From assembly GCF_003205575.1 (NCBI RefSeq), contig NZ_PYBW01000026.1:1-51826 (forward strand): DNA of 51,826 nucleotides, written 5' to 3'. The notes below the pieces were generated by a model. That model ran no database searches and was not told the DNA's origin. It saw only the letters and a program-made list of their open reading frames with translations. Source of the stretch: Streptomyces tateyamensis. GTDB lineage: Bacteria > Actinomycetota > Actinomycetes > Streptomycetales > Streptomycetaceae. Below are positions 24,084 through 33,074 of the stretch, piece by piece. The translations under genes and the position numbers were made by a program. Each line of letters starts with the position of its first letter. The stretch's first letter is position 1.

Positions 24084-24835
24084 AGCCCGCCGCCGATGGT
24101 CACGCCGCCGTCGACCACCAGGGTCTGGCCGGTGATCCAGGCGGCCGCGTCGGAGAGCAGGAAGGCCACCGCGCCGGCCACGTCCTCGGGCACCCCGAGC
24201 CGCTTGAGCGGGTAGGGGGCAGCCGCCTCCTCCTCCCGGCCGACGTAGAGCGCCTCGGCGAACTTGGTCTTCACCACGGCGGGCGCGACCGCGTTGACCC
24301 GGATGTCCGGGCCGAGCTCGCCGGCCAGCTCCATGGTGAGCCGGGACAGCGCGGCCTTGCTGACGCCGTACATGCCGATGCCGGGCGAGGTGCGCAGGCC
24401 CGCGATCGAGGAGACGTTGACCACCGCGCCGCCGTGCTCGCGCATCCAGGCCTCGCAGGCGAGCCTGGTCCAGGCGAGCGGGCCGAGCACGTTGACGGCC
24501 AGGATCTTGGCTGCGGCCGCGGGGTCGGTGTCCAGCACCGGGCCGTACACCGGGTTGATGCCGGTGTTGTTGACCAGCAGGTCCAGCCGGCCGTAGGCCT
24601 CGAGGGTGCGGTCCACCGCGGCGCGCTGGTGCTCGGGGTCGTCGGCCTTGCCGGCCACCGCGATCGCGTGCGCCTCGCCGCCCAGGTCGCGCACCGCCTC
24701 GGCGAGCGGTTCGGGGTTGCGGGCGGTGATGCAGACCCTGGCACCGCGCTCGACCAGCTCCCGGGCGATGGCCAGGCCGATGCCCCGGCTGGCCCCGGTG
24801 ACGAGTGCCACCTGTCCCTTGAACGTCAGCGTCAT
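24080..24835 (-). CDS. Short-chain dehydrogenase/reductase (FabG-like)
   Basis: 251 aa classical SDR with TGASRGIG cofactor loop, NNTGINP, catalytic SSIAGL and YGVSK, and the C-terminal GQTLVVDGGVTIGG block typical of FabG-like 3-oxoacyl reductases/3-hydroxyacyl-CoA dehydrogenases. ATG 24835 is chosen for the GAGG seven bases upstream; ATG 24847 is possible. First gene of the minus-strand operon, directly behind the TetR operator. It probably catalyses an oxidation step of the acyl-CoA pathway encoded around it. Confidence 0.9.
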   Translation of the reverse strand: MTLTFKGQVALVTGASRGIGLAIARELVERGARVCITARNPEPLAEAVRDLGGEAHAIAVAGKADDPEHQRAAVDRTLEAYGRLDLLVNNTGINPVYGPVLDTDPAAAAKILAVNVLGPLAWTRLACEAWMREHGGAVVNVSSIAGLRTSPGIGMYGVSKAALSRLTMELAGELGPDIRVNAVAPAVVKTKFAEALYVGREEEAAAPYPLKRLGVPEDVAGAVAFLLSDAAAWITGQTLVVDGGVTIGGGL

Positions 24836-24869
24836 GATCGTCCTCACAAGTGCATGAACTCACGGGTAA

Positions 24870-24912
24870 CTAAGCGCTTGCTTAGGATGTTGGCCGCACC
24901 GCACACTGTCAA
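24870..24912 (-). promoter_or_regulatory. Promoter and TetR-type operator of the SDR operon
   Basis: On the minus strand, TTGACA (24912-24907), a 17-bp spacer and CATCCT (24889-24884) form a promoter, and CTAAGC-NNNN-GCTTAG (24870-24885) overlaps its -10 and start site. The 16-bp operator is identical to the one at 17888-17903, with the same placement relative to the -10. The TetR gene starts 38 bp from the -35 on the other strand, so this intergenic region may also mediate autoregulation. Confidence 0.75.
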
Positions 24913-24949
24913 CACCAGCAGCTTCCGAGCCCGTGCGAGGATGTCGACC

Positions 24950-25564
24950 ATGAGCACCGCGCAGCACCTCGCCGATCAGTGGCCCGGGGAACGCCCCGAG
25001 GCCGCGCGGCGGCTGCTGGCCGCAGCCGTCGACTCGTTCGCCGCCCGCGGCTTCCACGCGACCACCACCCGGGACATCGCCACGGGCGCCGGCATGAGCC
25101 CGGCCGCGCTCTACATCCACTACCCGTCCAAGGCCGCGCTGCTGGCCGAGATCAGCCGCAGCGGTCATGCCGCCACCCTGGAGCTGGTCGAGCGGGCGGT
25201 GCAGGGCAGCGACCACCCGGTGGAGCAGATGCGCCGGCTGGTCGAGGACTTCACCGCCTGGCACGCCCGCGGCCACACCGTCGGACGCATCGTCAACTAC
25301 GAGCTGCGCGCGCTGCCCGCCGCGGACTTCGCCGAGGTCGCCGAGCTGCGCCGCCGGATCGAGGACCTGGTCAAGCAGGTGATCGAGGACGGCGTGCGCA
25401 CCGGCGCCTTCCTGGCCACCGACGCCCGCACCGCGGCCCGCGCCATCACCGGCCTGGGCATCGACGTGGCCCGCTGGTACAACGAGCGCAGCACCGAGGC
25501 CCCCGAGCAGCTCGGCCTGCGCTACGGCGAGCTGGCGCTGCGCATGCTGGGCGCGAAGGTCTGA
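24950..25564 (+). CDS. TetR-family repressor of the acyl-CoA gene cluster
   Basis: 204 aa. The N-terminal helix-turn-helix is typical (FHATTTRDIATGAGMSPAAL then YIHYPSKAALLAEI), followed by an all-helical ligand-binding domain. ATG 24950 is preferred because GAGG lies nine bases upstream; ATG 24941 is in frame. It is divergent from the SDR operon, and two identical operators flank the cluster it would control. The ligand is probably an acyl-CoA or pathway intermediate. It is convergent with the unknown coiled-coil gene, with a 22-bp gap and no strong terminator. Confidence 0.92.
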   Translation: MSTAQHLADQWPGERPEAARRLLAAAVDSFAARGFHATTTRDIATGAGMSPAALYIHYPSKAALLAEISRSGHAATLELVERAVQGSDHPVEQMRRLVEDFTAWHARGHTVGRIVNYELRALPAADFAEVAELRRRIEDLVKQVIEDGVRTGAFLATDARTAARAITGLGIDVARWYNERSTEAPEQLGLRYGELALRMLGAKV

Positions 25565-25586
25565 CCCGCCCGCACCGGACGGGGCC

Positions 25587-27218
25587 TCAGATGCTCGCGT
25601 GCAGGGTGTTGTCCAGGTGCGGCCCCAGGTACCCGACGTAGACCAGCCCGGTGTGCCCGGTGTCGTCGTGGAAGTGCAGCCGCGGCGCCTTGGCGTTGCC
25701 CGCCCCGATCCGCAGGTGCGCGCCCATGAACAGCTCCCCGGCCGGGTCCACCGCCGCCGGCACCGGGAAGGTGCGTTGCTGGCGCCAGGTCCGCCGGCCC
25801 GCCGTCTGCGGCGACTCGTCCCGCACCACCTTGCCGGGCGGGAACCCGTGCCCGCCCGGCGGGGTCTCCCGGCACCAGTGCAGGAAGTCCCGCAGCGCCC
25901 CGCCCCGGCGCCGGGCCGCCGCGTAGTCCTGCAACGCCAGCAGCGCGTCCCAGGCGGTGGCCGCCCAGTCGGAGCCGAGCGCCTGCGCGTCCAGCTCGGC
26001 GGTGGTGCGCCGGTTCCCGGTGAACCGCACCGCGTCCAGCCCGCCCAGCCGCCCCAGCAGCTCCTCGAAGCCGACCGGCCCGGCCTCGAACCCGGCCGGC
26101 TCGCGGAACGCCACCGCCGCCTGGTCCAGCTCCACCAGGTGCCGCTGCAGGTCGCGCAGCCGGGCCGCGGTGCGGCGCAGCTCCTCGGCCCGCTCCTCCA
26201 GTTCCACGGCCAGCTCGAAGCCGCTCTCCTCGCGCTCGCGCAGCTCCAGCCGCAGCTCGCCGATCTCGGCCAGCCGGGCCGCCTCCTCCTGCCCGGCCTC
26301 GTCCAGCAGCTGGGTCAGCGCGGTGTTCTCCGACCGCAGCCGCTCCAGCTCGGAGGCGCTGGCCTCGGTGGCCGGGCGGGGCCGCAGCGCGGGGGTGTCC
26401 ACCAGCTCGGCGGGCAGCGGCGAGCGCACCGCCAGGCGCCGCGGCAGCCGGGTCAACAGCCGGGCCGCGGCCGTCCGGTCGGCCAGCCGCACCGCACCGC
26501 GCAGCAGCGGGTGCCGGTAGGCGTCGGCGGGCCGGTCCGGCCGCACCCCGGGCAGGAAGGTGCGCACCGCACCCTCGAACACCCGGTGGTGCGGCAGCGC
26601 GCGGTTGAACTCCGGCTCCGCCTGCGGCCCGAGCAGGTAGAGCACGGCCAGTCCGGCCAGCCGGCCCAGCAGCAGGCCGGCCGCCGCCTGTTCCGCCTCG
26701 TCCGCGACCGAGGCCACCACGGTCGGCAACCGCCGCTCGGGGTCGCACAGTTCGGCCACCACCCGGGGCACCTGGGCGGGCTGGATCAGGCGCGGCTCGG
26801 CGCTCACCTCGGCCAGTCCGTCCCGGGCGCCGATCGCGGCGAGCAGCGGGGCGGCCAGCCGCGGCGGCCGGGCGAAGGCGGAGCGCCCGCCCGGCTCCGC
26901 GGGCAGCTGCTCCACCTCCAGCCGGACCCAGGGCGGGGCCCCGTCGGGGCGGGACCGGACCACCAGCAGGGTCTGCCAGACCCCGTCCGGCGTGCTCTCG
27001 CGCAGCCGCCAGCGGGTGTAGGCGCCGTGCAGGTCGGTCCGCGAGTCGGCGTCCAGCCGCACCCCCGGGGCCAGCGGAGCCGGGCCGTACTCCAGCAGGT
27101 CCGCGTCGTACTTCTTCACCTCCCGCAGCCACTCGCGCAGTTGCTCGTCCGCGAGCCCGCCGGTGGTGACGTAGTCGAATCCGCTGGTCACGACCGTCCG
27201 GTAGCTGTTGCCGTCCAC
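25587..27218 (-). CDS. Conserved-looking protein of unknown function with central coiled coil
   Basis: 543 aa, no signal peptide or membrane span. An N-terminal region of about 280 residues (VTSGFDYVTTGGLADEQLREWL; LHGAYTRWRLRES) has a mixed alpha/beta look. A Glu/Arg/Leu-rich coiled coil follows (about 295-380). The C-terminal module has many aromatic and Gly residues (MGAHLRIGAGNAKAPRLHFH, DDTGHTGLVYVGYLGPHLD) and looks like a compact conserved domain, but I cannot name it. GTG 27218 is chosen for the AGGAGGGGG seven bases upstream. It lies 61 bp downstream of the ATP-grasp gene in the same direction and may be the last gene of the polysaccharide operon. Confidence 0.75.
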   Translation of the reverse strand: MDGNSYRTVVTSGFDYVTTGGLADEQLREWLREVKKYDADLLEYGPAPLAPGVRLDADSRTDLHGAYTRWRLRESTPDGVWQTLLVVRSRPDGAPPWVRLEVEQLPAEPGGRSAFARPPRLAAPLLAAIGARDGLAEVSAEPRLIQPAQVPRVVAELCDPERRLPTVVASVADEAEQAAAGLLLGRLAGLAVLYLLGPQAEPEFNRALPHHRVFEGAVRTFLPGVRPDRPADAYRHPLLRGAVRLADRTAAARLLTRLPRRLAVRSPLPAELVDTPALRPRPATEASASELERLRSENTALTQLLDEAGQEEAARLAEIGELRLELREREESGFELAVELEERAEELRRTAARLRDLQRHLVELDQAAVAFREPAGFEAGPVGFEELLGRLGGLDAVRFTGNRRTTAELDAQALGSDWAATAWDALLALQDYAAARRRGGALRDFLHWCRETPPGGHGFPPGKVVRDESPQTAGRRTWRQQRTFPVPAAVDPAGELFMGAHLRIGAGNAKAPRLHFHDDTGHTGLVYVGYLGPHLDNTLHASI

Positions 27219-27279
27219 CTGCGCACCCCCTCCTGACTGACGCTGGGTCGGCACAGTGTCACCGCTGCGGGGGCGGCTG

Positions 27280-28485
27280 TCACCCGGGACGGCGCTGCGA
27301 CAACCGGCGGGCCACGGTCCCGGCGAACCAGCAGGCCTCGACGGCGGCCGGCAGCGGGTCGTCCAGGCTCAGCCAGGCCCGCTCGGTGCCGCGGCGGGGC
27401 AGCACCGCGCGGGGCAGGCGGCGGTGGCGGGCGGTCCAGCACAGTGCCGAGGGCAGGTCCAGCTGGCCCACCGCGAAGACCCGGGGCGCGCGCTGGGCGG
27501 CCGGCCTGACCGGGCGGCCGGTGCACTCCAGGTGCAGCGCGCGGACCACGTCCACCCCGTGCTCGTCCTCGAACAGGCGGAACTGCGCCCCGGTGCGGGG
27601 GTTGAAGTCGAGCAGCTTGTAGCGGCCGTCGCGTAGGTCCAGCCGCCAGTCCAGGTCAGCCACCCCGACGTAGCCGATCTGCCGGCAGAACTGCTCCGCC
27701 TGCAACAGAAGTTGACGGTTCACCAGGGCGACCGCCCGGGTGGTCACCCCCGACTCCGGCGGCCAGGAGCGCAGCTTGCGCCCGCTGAACGCCACCCGGG
27801 CCTCGCCGCCGGGACCGCAGCACAGGTGGGTGATCCAGTCCTCGGACCGCTCGGCCGGCAGGTACTCCTGGGCCAGCACCGACAGCGGTCGGTCCGGCAC
27901 CATGGCGGTCAGCTCGGCCTCGTCCCGCACCAGCGTGGTGTGCCGGACCACGGGCGCGCGCAGCCGGGTGAAGGCCTCCAGGTTCTTCAGCACCAGCGGG
28001 TAGCCCCACTCCCGGCCGAGCGCGAGCAGGGCGGCCTGGTCGGCGACCGCCGCCGAGCGCGGGGCCGACACCCCGTGGCGGCGGCAGAGCTCGTGCAGCC
28101 CGGCCTTGCTGGCCAGCCGGCGCGGCAGCCCGGCGGCGACCGGCGGCAGCAGGAAGTACGGTGCCAGCTCGGCCCCGTGCTCGGCGAGCAGCACGGCCGC
28201 CTCGTCGTCGGTCGGCACCGCCACCGCCGGGCGCCCGATCCGCTCGCCGACCGCGCGCAGCAGGTCCACCAGCTGCGCGGGCGGCTCGCACCCGGTGGTC
28301 GGGCGCACCGCGTACCCGGTCAGGTAGCGGGAGAGCGCCACCGGCGTGGCCGGGGACTCCACCACCGCGTGTACCGGCACCCCCGCCCGGGCCAGCGTGC
28401 GCACCACGCCCAGACCGCCGTGGTGCTGCGGGTAGCGGCCCACCTTCACCAGCAGCGCGGGGACGGTGCGGTCCAGCTCGGCCAT
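27280..28485 (-). CDS. ATP-grasp superfamily enzyme
   Basis: 401 aa. The N-terminal pre-ATP-grasp region (GGLGVVRTLARAGVPVHAVV) is followed by ATP-grasp strands: YPLVLKNLEAF for the nucleotide Lys, LAQEYLPAERSEDW for the hinge, and metal-binding VADLDWRLDLRDGRYKLLDFNPRTG with the D-x-N-P-R signature. The family joins a carboxylate to an amine or other nucleophile via an acyl-phosphate. In this operon it could decorate a sugar or a cell-envelope precursor with an amino acid or similar group; the substrate is unknown. ATG has GAGGAGG upstream, 11 bp after the GH16 stop. Confidence 0.88.
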   Translation of the reverse strand: MAELDRTVPALLVKVGRYPQHHGGLGVVRTLARAGVPVHAVVESPATPVALSRYLTGYAVRPTTGCEPPAQLVDLLRAVGERIGRPAVAVPTDDEAAVLLAEHGAELAPYFLLPPVAAGLPRRLASKAGLHELCRRHGVSAPRSAAVADQAALLALGREWGYPLVLKNLEAFTRLRAPVVRHTTLVRDEAELTAMVPDRPLSVLAQEYLPAERSEDWITHLCCGPGGEARVAFSGRKLRSWPPESGVTTRAVALVNRQLLLQAEQFCRQIGYVGVADLDWRLDLRDGRYKLLDFNPRTGAQFRLFEDEHGVDVVRALHLECTGRPVRPAAQRAPRVFAVGQLDLPSALCWTARHRRLPRAVLPRRGTERAWLSLDDPLPAAVEACWFAGTVARRLSQRRPG

Positions 28486-28495
28486 CGCGACCTCC

Positions 28496-29767
28496 TCAGT
28501 GCTGCCAGACCTTCACCCAGTCCACCGAGAGGGTGGCCCGGGTGACCCCGGCGGGCGGGGCGGACGGGAAGCCGACCGCCAGGTTGACGATCAGTTCCAT
28601 CGGGACGTCGGGGAGGTGCTCGGTCTGCTTCCAGCGGGCCACGCCGTCCACGTACCAGGTGATCGAGTCCGGCTCCCAGTCGGCGGCCACCACGTGGGTG
28701 CTGCCCGCGAAGTCGGACGGGCCCCAGACCTGGCCCACGTGCTGGTCGCTGTTGCCGCTGCCGGTCCAGTGCAGGTTGAAGTTCACCTGGTGCGGGTCGA
28801 CCGCGAACTCCGCCACGTCCAGCTCGGGCGGGGTGGTGCGGGTGTCGGGCATCAGCCAGAACGCCGGGAACATCCCGCCCTCGGCCGGGATCCGGACCGC
28901 CGCCTCGAAGTAGCCGTGGGTGTAGGTGGAGCGCGGCGTGCCGTTCCAGGTGTCCCGGCCGGTGGTGATCATGCCGGAGGTCCAGGGGTAGGTCTTGCCG
29001 TCGCTGCCCACGGTGTCCCGTCGCTGGGCGGTGAGCACGGCGTGGTCGTCCCGGACGGTGACCTGGCCGGGCTGGTACCACTCCAGCTCGTGGTTGCCGG
29101 CGTTGGTGCAGCCGCGGTCGTTCCAGTCGTAGCAGGTGGCCCAGCGGGCGGTGTCCAGCCGGTTGCCGTGGAAGTCGTCCTGGAAGGCCAGGTGCCAGGG
29201 CCCGGGTGCGGCCGGATCGGCACCCGGCGCCGCCGTGGTGGCGAGCGGGGAGCCGGCCCCGCTGCCGATCCCCGGGGTGGGCTGGCCCCCGCAGGCGGCG
29301 GTGAACAGCAGCAGGCCCGCGCCGGCGGCCCGCCACCAGCGCCGCCCCCTGCCACCGCCGTCACCGCTCCCGCCGCCGTTGCCGTCGCCACCGGAGCGCT
29401 CGCGGCGGCGCGGCCACAGCGCCAGCACCGTGGTCAGCGCCGCCAGCACCGCCAGCACCCGGGGCACCGTGAACGCGTGGTTCAGGTAGAAGGCCACCGC
29501 CACCACCACGGCCGCCGCCAGGCTCGCCGCCACCGCGAGCACCAGCCGCTCCAGCGCCGGGAGCGAAAGGCGCGCCACCCCGGGCTCGGCCGTCGGCTGC
29601 GGCCCGGGCGGCCCGGGGCGCACCGCCGCCGCGCCGGGGCCGAGCAGCACGAAGGCGGCGGTCACCGCCACCCGTACCGGTGAGCCGGCCGGCAGCAGCG
29701 TGGCCGCCAGCGCCACCCAGCCGGACAGTGCGAGCCCGATCCTGGCCGTCGCGAGCCTGTGCGTCAT
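28496..29767 (-). CDS. Membrane-anchored GH16 beta-glucanase
   Basis: 423 aa. The N-terminal part carries membrane segments (about residues 9-27, 30-47, 70-90 and 95-115). A charged Gly-rich stretch follows, then another hydrophobic segment ending in a lipobox-like LLLFTAAC near residue 158. The C-terminal GH16 domain (about 190-423) has ELDVAEF (pattern E-x-D-x-x-E, catalytic pair), SGMITTGRDTWNG and TWYVDGVARW. GH16 enzymes cut beta-1,3/1,4-glucans or related polymers outside the cell. Start ATG overlaps the upstream stop by one base (TGATG). It probably trims or releases the polymer made by this operon, like ExoK-type enzymes. Confidence 0.88.
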   Translation of the reverse strand: MTHRLATARIGLALSGWVALAATLLPAGSPVRVAVTAAFVLLGPGAAAVRPGPPGPQPTAEPGVARLSLPALERLVLAVAASLAAAVVVAVAFYLNHAFTVPRVLAVLAALTTVLALWPRRRERSGGDGNGGGSGDGGGRGRRWWRAAGAGLLLFTAACGGQPTPGIGSGAGSPLATTAAPGADPAAPGPWHLAFQDDFHGNRLDTARWATCYDWNDRGCTNAGNHELEWYQPGQVTVRDDHAVLTAQRRDTVGSDGKTYPWTSGMITTGRDTWNGTPRSTYTHGYFEAAVRIPAEGGMFPAFWLMPDTRTTPPELDVAEFAVDPHQVNFNLHWTGSGNSDQHVGQVWGPSDFAGSTHVVAADWEPDSITWYVDGVARWKQTEHLPDVPMELIVNLAVGFPSAPPAGVTRATLSVDWVKVWQH

Positions 29768-31527
29768 CACGAGCCTCCGGTGGTCGTCATGAACCGGTAC
29801 ACCACCGCGTCCGGCCCCTGGTGGATCACGGCCAACCCGGGCAGCAGGTCCGCCGCGGTGTGCAGCCGCGCGACCGTGTCGGCCGGCAGCGTGCCGGTGA
29901 GGTAGCACTCCGCCGCCTGAGCCCGGGTCAGCACCAGGTAGACCGGCCCGGTCGCGTTCGCCGCCGCCTGCTGCAGGGCCGCCGTCGGGTCGCGCACCAG
30001 TTCCTGACGCTGCGCCAGGGTGCCCTGGTCGAAGACCACCCGGGTGTGTTCGTCGTAGCGGCGGTCCGCGCCGGGCAGGTCGGAGGTGACCGAGATGATC
30101 CGGCTGCCCGGTGGTGCCTGGTCGATCGTGGTGCGCACGGCGGTGACCTCGTCGGGGGCGAACCGGTTCATGCTCTCCTTGCTGTCGTAGCCGAGCAGCA
30201 GCCCGGACAGCATGGCCGCCAGCAGCACGGTCACCACCGCGGCCCGCAGTCGCGGTCGGGGGGCGGGGGCCAGCAGCAGCGCCGCGCTCAGGAACGCGGT
30301 CGCCGGGAGCGAGAACAGGAAGGCACGGAAGATCATCTCGCCGCCGTAGTTGTTCGCCGCCAGCAGCAGCAGCGGTGCGAGGGCGAGCAAGGGCAGCGGG
30401 GTGCGCCGGGTCCACGGCCGGTGCCAGAACGCGATCACGGCCAGCACGAAGAGCCCGGCCGACATGCCGCGGTCCACCCAGGCCACCAGCACCTGCCCGG
30501 GGGCCGCCGCGCCCAGCCCGGCCAGCCCGGAGAACACGTTCGCGTCGGGCGAGCTCAGCGCGTGCACCAGCTGGTGCAGGTTGGCGGCCAGGTACGGGCG
30601 GGCCACCGTGCTGTCCCACAGCACCGTGAAGCCGACCGCCCCCGCCAGCAGCGGCAGCACGGTGCGCCGGTTTCGCCGGGGCAGCGAGAGCAGCAGCAGC
30701 GCGCTGACCAGCATCAGCGGGGTCAGCTGGTGCGAGCACGCGATGGCGAACTCGAGCAGCAGCAGCACCAGCAGCCGGGGCAGCGGCCAGCCGCCGGCCG
30801 GCCGCTGCTGCAGTCGCCGCACCACCACCGCCAGCACGCTGACGTACAGCAGGAAAGCGAAGGCCTGCGGGGAGAAGTAGTCCTGGCCGACCCAGGAGGC
30901 CGAGTAGAAGATCCAGACCCCGCCCCAGACCACCCGCCGGTCCGCCGTGATCGAGCGGTAGAGCAGCAGCAGCGGGCCGAGCAGCAGCGCGTTGAAGAAG
31001 ACCGGCGCCCAGGCCGCGTAGCCCAGCGCCGAGTGCAGGCCGGTGACCCGCAGCAGCAGCGCGTTCAGGTCGAAGAAGCCGGGCCACTGGTTGTAGATGT
31101 CCAGCCCCTGCGCGTTCGGCACGGTGCCGTTGTGGCGCAGCATCGCGTCCACCACCGCGATGTGCTTCCAGGCCCAGGAGTACCGCAGGGCCGGGTAGAG
31201 CAGGCTGGGGGTGGCGTGGATCATCAGCACCAGGGCGAGCAGGTAGCCGGCCAGCCAGCGCGGCCGCAGCCGCGGCTCGCGCAGCGCGGCCAGGAAACCC
31301 ACCGTCAGCAGGGCCAGCGCGAACCAGAACCACACCGGCAGCACCTGGAGCAGCCCCAGGTCGCCCATCCGCTCCAGCCGCACCCGGCGCAGCGACAGCA
31401 GCCAGATGCCGAGCGCGGCCGGCAGGACCAGGCGGGGCAGCCACAGCTGCCACCCGTCCGGCGGGCGGTACCGGCCCGTGCCGGTGCGCCTGCGCGGGAC
31501 GGGGGTGACGGTCGCCTGGACGGTCAT
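29767..31527 (-). CDS. Polytopic membrane protein, glycosyltransferase- or polymerase-like
   Basis: 586 aa with about 12 hydrophobic helices and a C-terminal extracytoplasmic-looking domain of about 130 residues (TTIDQAPPGSRIISVTSD; RAQAAECYLTG). The loop between early helices (AVVDAMLRHN, YNQWPGFFDLNALL) resembles large lipid-linked sugar transferase/polymerase families, but no diagnostic motif allows a firm name. It could polymerise or modify lipid-linked glycan on the outer face after flipping. ATG 31527 has GGGAGG upstream and overlaps the flippase stop (ATGA). Confidence 0.85.
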   Translation of the reverse strand: MTVQATVTPVPRRRTGTGRYRPPDGWQLWLPRLVLPAALGIWLLSLRRVRLERMGDLGLLQVLPVWFWFALALLTVGFLAALREPRLRPRWLAGYLLALVLMIHATPSLLYPALRYSWAWKHIAVVDAMLRHNGTVPNAQGLDIYNQWPGFFDLNALLLRVTGLHSALGYAAWAPVFFNALLLGPLLLLYRSITADRRVVWGGVWIFYSASWVGQDYFSPQAFAFLLYVSVLAVVVRRLQQRPAGGWPLPRLLVLLLLEFAIACSHQLTPLMLVSALLLLSLPRRNRRTVLPLLAGAVGFTVLWDSTVARPYLAANLHQLVHALSSPDANVFSGLAGLGAAAPGQVLVAWVDRGMSAGLFVLAVIAFWHRPWTRRTPLPLLALAPLLLLAANNYGGEMIFRAFLFSLPATAFLSAALLLAPAPRPRLRAAVVTVLLAAMLSGLLLGYDSKESMNRFAPDEVTAVRTTIDQAPPGSRIISVTSDLPGADRRYDEHTRVVFDQGTLAQRQELVRDPTAALQQAAANATGPVYLVLTRAQAAECYLTGTLPADTVARLHTAADLLPGLAVIHQGPDAVVYRFMTTTGGS

Positions 31528-33074
31528 GGCCGGGCCCTCCCGCGCCGGGCCGCCCCGCGCCGGGCGCCCGCGCGCACCCGGGCCGGCCGCCACCAGGGGG
31601 CGCAGGCGAGCAGGCCCGCGGCCACCACCAGCTGCGCGGCCAGCCAGGCGGCGGCCGCTCCCTCACTCCCCCACCGCGGTACCAGCAGCACGGTGAGCAC
31701 CAGCACCAGCGTCGACAGCGAGACCAGGGCGGTCACCGCGACCCGCATCCGCCGGCGCACCCGGCAGACCGCGACCGCGGTGCTGGTCACCAGGAACGGC
31801 AGCGCGGAGGCGCCCAGCAGCCGCAGTGCGGTGGTGCCGTGGGCGGCGTAGTCGGCCCCGAAGACCCGCAGCAGCAGGGGTGCGGCGAGTTCCAGCACCA
31901 GCACGGCGGCGGCCAGCAGGGCGCCGGTGTGGCGCAGCAGCCGCCAGTAGTGGGCGGGCAGCGTCCGCTCGTCGGCGGACTCCACGGTCAGCGAGTAGCC
32001 CATGTTGTTGACGAACTGGTAGAGGCCGTAGCCGACCAGCCAGGCCACCGAGAAGTAGGCGCTGGCCGCGGCGCCGCTCAGGTTCAGCACCAGGACCGGC
32101 GGCAGCGAGGCGGCGGCCTGCCAGCACAGCGCACCGGTCAGGTCCGCCGCCAGGTAGCGGGGCGTGGGGCTGGCCGGGCTGCCGCGCGGGCGGTGGCGCG
32201 GGATCGCCCGGGCGAACAGGTAGCTGTTGGTCACCACGACCACCACCACCAGGCCGACCAGCCAGGCGTGCAGGATGCCGAGCACCGCGCCGGCCGCCGC
32301 GAAGGCGCCCAGCAGCCCGGTCTTGAGCACCGCGAAGCCGGTGTTCTCCCAGATCACCAGGTCGGCCCGGCGCAGCCCGGTGAACACCCCGTCCTGCAGC
32401 TCGAAGAGCGCGTAGCCGACCGCACCCACGACGAAGGCCGCGCCCAGCAGCGGCGTGTGCAGGAAACCGAGCCCGGGAGAGAGCACCGGGACCAGCAGGA
32501 CGAAGCCGGTACCGGCCAGCACCGCGGCCAGCACCGCCCCCAGGTAGGCCCGCAGCACCAGCCGCCCCGGCTGCCGAGCCGGCGGCACGAACCGGACCAG
32601 CACGTTGGACAGGTTCAGCTGCCCGATCCCGCCCAGCAGCATCAGCGCGGCCACCGCGGCGTAGTTCCGGCCCACCTGTTCGGGGCTGTACCACCGGGCG
32701 GCCAACGCCCAGAAGACCACCCCGACCACCGAGGTGAGCAGCGAACTGGCCGTCAGCAGCAGCCCGTTGCGCAGCAGCGGGTCCTCCCGCCGCGCCGGCC
32801 GGGCGACGGCCGGCGCGGCCCGGTCCACGGAAGTCCCGCCGGAGTGCCCGGCCACCGGCCCGGCGGACCGCTCCACAGCGCCCGGCCCAGCACCGGCCCG
32901 GCCGGCGACACCCGGCCCAGCACCTGCAACCCCGTCGACGGCGCCCAGCACCGCGGCCCCACTCGCCGGCCCCGCAACCCCGCCGACTGCACCCGCCACC
33001 ACACCCCCATCCACCGGCCGCCCGGCCCTACCGGCGGCGGCCTGCGTCGGAGCGAGGGCGGAGCGGCGGAGCAT
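31524..33074 (-). CDS. Wzx/MOP-type oligosaccharide flippase
   Basis: 516 aa. After a low-complexity Ala/Gly/Pro-rich cytoplasmic tail of about 95 residues comes a polytopic region that begins LRNGLLLTASSLLTSVVGVVFW and shows the polysaccharide-transporter pattern (WYSPEQVGRNYAAVAALMLLGG; QLNLSNVLVRFVP). This is the MOP exporter fold that flips lipid-linked sugars across the membrane. ATG overlaps the previous stop by one base. The unusually long N-terminal tail may be partly non-coding if a start nearer residue 95 is used, but the ATG sits ideally for coupling. Confidence 0.9.
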   Translation of the reverse strand: MLRRSALAPTQAAAGRAGRPVDGGVVAGAVGGVAGPASGAAVLGAVDGVAGAGPGVAGRAGAGPGAVERSAGPVAGHSGGTSVDRAAPAVARPARREDPLLRNGLLLTASSLLTSVVGVVFWALAARWYSPEQVGRNYAAVAALMLLGGIGQLNLSNVLVRFVPPARQPGRLVLRAYLGAVLAAVLAGTGFVLLVPVLSPGLGFLHTPLLGAAFVVGAVGYALFELQDGVFTGLRRADLVIWENTGFAVLKTGLLGAFAAAGAVLGILHAWLVGLVVVVVVTNSYLFARAIPRHRPRGSPASPTPRYLAADLTGALCWQAAASLPPVLVLNLSGAAASAYFSVAWLVGYGLYQFVNNMGYSLTVESADERTLPAHYWRLLRHTGALLAAAVLVLELAAPLLLRVFGADYAAHGTTALRLLGASALPFLVTSTAVAVCRVRRRMRVAVTALVSLSTLVLVLTVLLVPRWGSEGAAAAWLAAQLVVAAGLLACAPWWRPARVRAGARRGAARRGRARP

